Position numbers and translations under genes: made by a program
The notes under the pieces: model-generated
The model's database searches: none
The model's input: only the letters and a program-made list of their open reading frames with translations
What the model was told of the DNA's origin: nothing
Shown here: positions 62,333-64,000 of the stretch, one piece after another
Numbering within the stretch: position 1 is the stretch's first letter
Layout: the number at the start of each line of letters is the position of its first letter
Assembly: GCA_000499405.2 (NCBI GenBank)
Contig: HG738140.1
Location: 9,947,560-10,011,559 of the forward strand
Reading direction: 5' to 3'
Length of the DNA: 64,000 nucleotides
DNA from: Onchocerca volvulus
Taxonomy: Eukaryota; Nematoda; Chromadorea; Rhabditida; Onchocercidae

Positions 62333-64000
62333 AAATCCGATAATTATTTTAAAAAACGAAAATATATGTAAAAATTTGTCAGAAGAAATTTTTCAATTTG
62401 TTTGAATGCCGACTTTTACGATGTCAACAATTTGGGAATATTCAAATGGACGAATCTAGGATGAGCCATGAATGCTTCTACATAAAGATGGCGTTATGAG
62501 GGGAAAGAAATTAAGAAAAGAATAAATAAAAAAGGAAGAGAAGGAGAATAGATGAAATGCATCAAATTGAGAAAAGATTTATGGTTCAAGTAAATAGCTG
62601 CTAATTCAAGTTTTCATCGGAATGAAATATGAATGAAATTTGCCGAAAAATTTCCGAAATCCAACAGATCAAACTAAAAATGTCAAAAAAAGAAAAAAAA
62701 ATCAAAATTGTTTGCAAATAAAATTACATGCATGCAGTGCTTTTTGCAATTGATTTTTGCTTGAAGTTTTTGCCTTTTATACATTTCACAATAATTTAAA
62801 AGCTTAATGCATCAGAATTGTTCGCATATTTAATGTTCTCTCAATTTTCATCTTTCAAACAATATCTCAAAATAGGTTAGCTACTCAAAGAAATCAATGA
62901 ACAAAATGTTGATGATACAGGTACACCATCATGAATGGAATAATAAAGCTTAGCCTGAAATAAATCGACAATACGAAACATTTGATGATAATTTCGTGAT
63001 TTCTTGAAGTAATTTTTACAAGAAACAATATGTCCGAAAAATCGTATTTCATAAATATTTTTGATATGATTCACAGCAAAGCCTCAGTCTACTTTGAATA
63101 AAATTTCACATTCAAAAAGGATTTGTAACACATATGAAGGCTAAAAACAAACACAGCAAAAATGGAAATTTTGCAGGAATAAATTATATCTAAATTAGAG
63201 CTTGTGAGACGATCGTTTTCATCAATTGTATTTATGAGAAGAAGCATATTAGACGAGTTGTTATCATATAATCTGTTTTTTATAAAAACTCGAAGTTAGC
63301 AACAAAACATTGTTGGAAATTCAAATTTTACTGAAAAGAAACGGTACGTCTTCTGAAGATAAAGTAGTGACGATTTGCTTGGCAAACGAAGAAGCCTAAA
63401 AAGAGAGAATTCCGAGTGATTTCTTAAGAAGCATGAAACTTCATATTAAAGAATTACATTGTATCATACAAAAATATCATCTAGTAAAATTAAGGCTTTA
63501 TGAATGGAAAACAACGATATTGCACTCCCTGAAAAATTGGACGTTTCAAATAGAGTAAACAGACTACTCATTTAATGATTTAGATAGCGTAAAATTCTGT
63601 CAGCAGAAGAGAAATCTGAAGTATATTAAAAGAAATTCTCAAATTTGTTAAGAAAGTAGCGAATTTTGAATCCTAAAGATTGTACTTGATTTGAAATGAT
63701 ATAAATCGCATGAATTTTTCTTGATAAGAACTGGATTAAATGAATATGAAAACAGAAAATGATTTTTTCCAACATAAAATGAGTATTTTATGATAGAAAC
63801 ACAATGTTTCTAATGCTTTTCTTTATCCCAGATATCGTCCTCGATTACAGTTGATTGTAAATTAAAAAAAAATAATTTAATCCAATATTTTAAAGTCTTT
63901 ATCCATATCAATATCCAATTCAAGAGTAAAGTATTTCAGGTAAAAAGAAAGTGACAATGTCTTTGGGTACAATGTGATTTTAAAAAATCAAAATTTGATT
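62333..64000. other. Right end of window, nothing recognised
   Basis: AT-rich sequence. Open frames up to about 65 codons occur, but none has recognisable content or paired splice sites. Confidence 0.45.

Noticed and set aside
1..64000. Nuclear insertion of Wolbachia DNA, tRNA genes, spliced-leader RNA or CRISPR array
   Set aside because: Read for GC-richer bacterial-like blocks, B-box motifs and regular spacer repeats; none was seen. A database search would be needed to exclude short fragments.

Overview
The window looks like nuclear DNA of a parasitic nematode, most likely a filarial (clade III) worm. The sequence is very AT-rich. Its genes are split into many short exons by introns of roughly 100 to 1,000 bases with TTTCAG/TTTAG acceptors. 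Several start codons lie 2-16 bases behind a lone splice acceptor, as expected for spliced-leader trans-splicing. One gene belongs to the nematode dTDP-rhamnose pathway. The species cannot be fixed from sequence alone, and no rRNA, tRNA, CRISPR or bacterial operon structure was seen.

Layout. (1) 1-7000: a minus-strand, glutamine-rich C2H2 zinc-finger gene (3884-6934) with a 14-base microexon. (2) About 7000-36800: nearly 30 kb with few convincing genes. It holds a (CA)n microsatellite, decayed Helitron pieces (18990-22445) with nested repeats, LTR-like dispersed repeats, two pairs of inverted duplications carrying decayed coding sequence, and two low-confidence exon candidates near 31.2 and 33.3 kb. 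(3) 36809-41304: a complete ten-exon plus-strand BTB/BACK gene of the BTBD17/Tango10 type. (4) 42053-57087: three minus-strand genes in a row, in transcription order a Rabin8/Sec2-type Rab GEF (57087-52571), a bifunctional dTDP/UDP-glucose 4,6-dehydratase plus dehydrorhamnose-reductase-like enzyme (50799-46096, rml-2-like), and an unrecognised 331-residue protein (44858-42053). (5) 57.1-60.7 kb: a repeat-bearing gap. (6) 60824-62259: a four-exon plus-strand gene for a 208-residue cysteine-rich secreted or GPI-anchored protein with a good TATA box. (7) 62.3-64 kb: no gene recognised.

The exon models of the six main genes were built by hand. In every one the splice phases agree and the summed exon length is a multiple of three, which is the main support for the models. 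The genes serve separate jobs: transcription or nucleic-acid binding, BTB-type adaptor function, sugar-nucleotide synthesis (rhamnose is implicated in cuticle/surface glycans in nematodes), Rab activation in membrane traffic, and secretion. The only sign that any work together is the shared strand and order of the three minus-strand genes.
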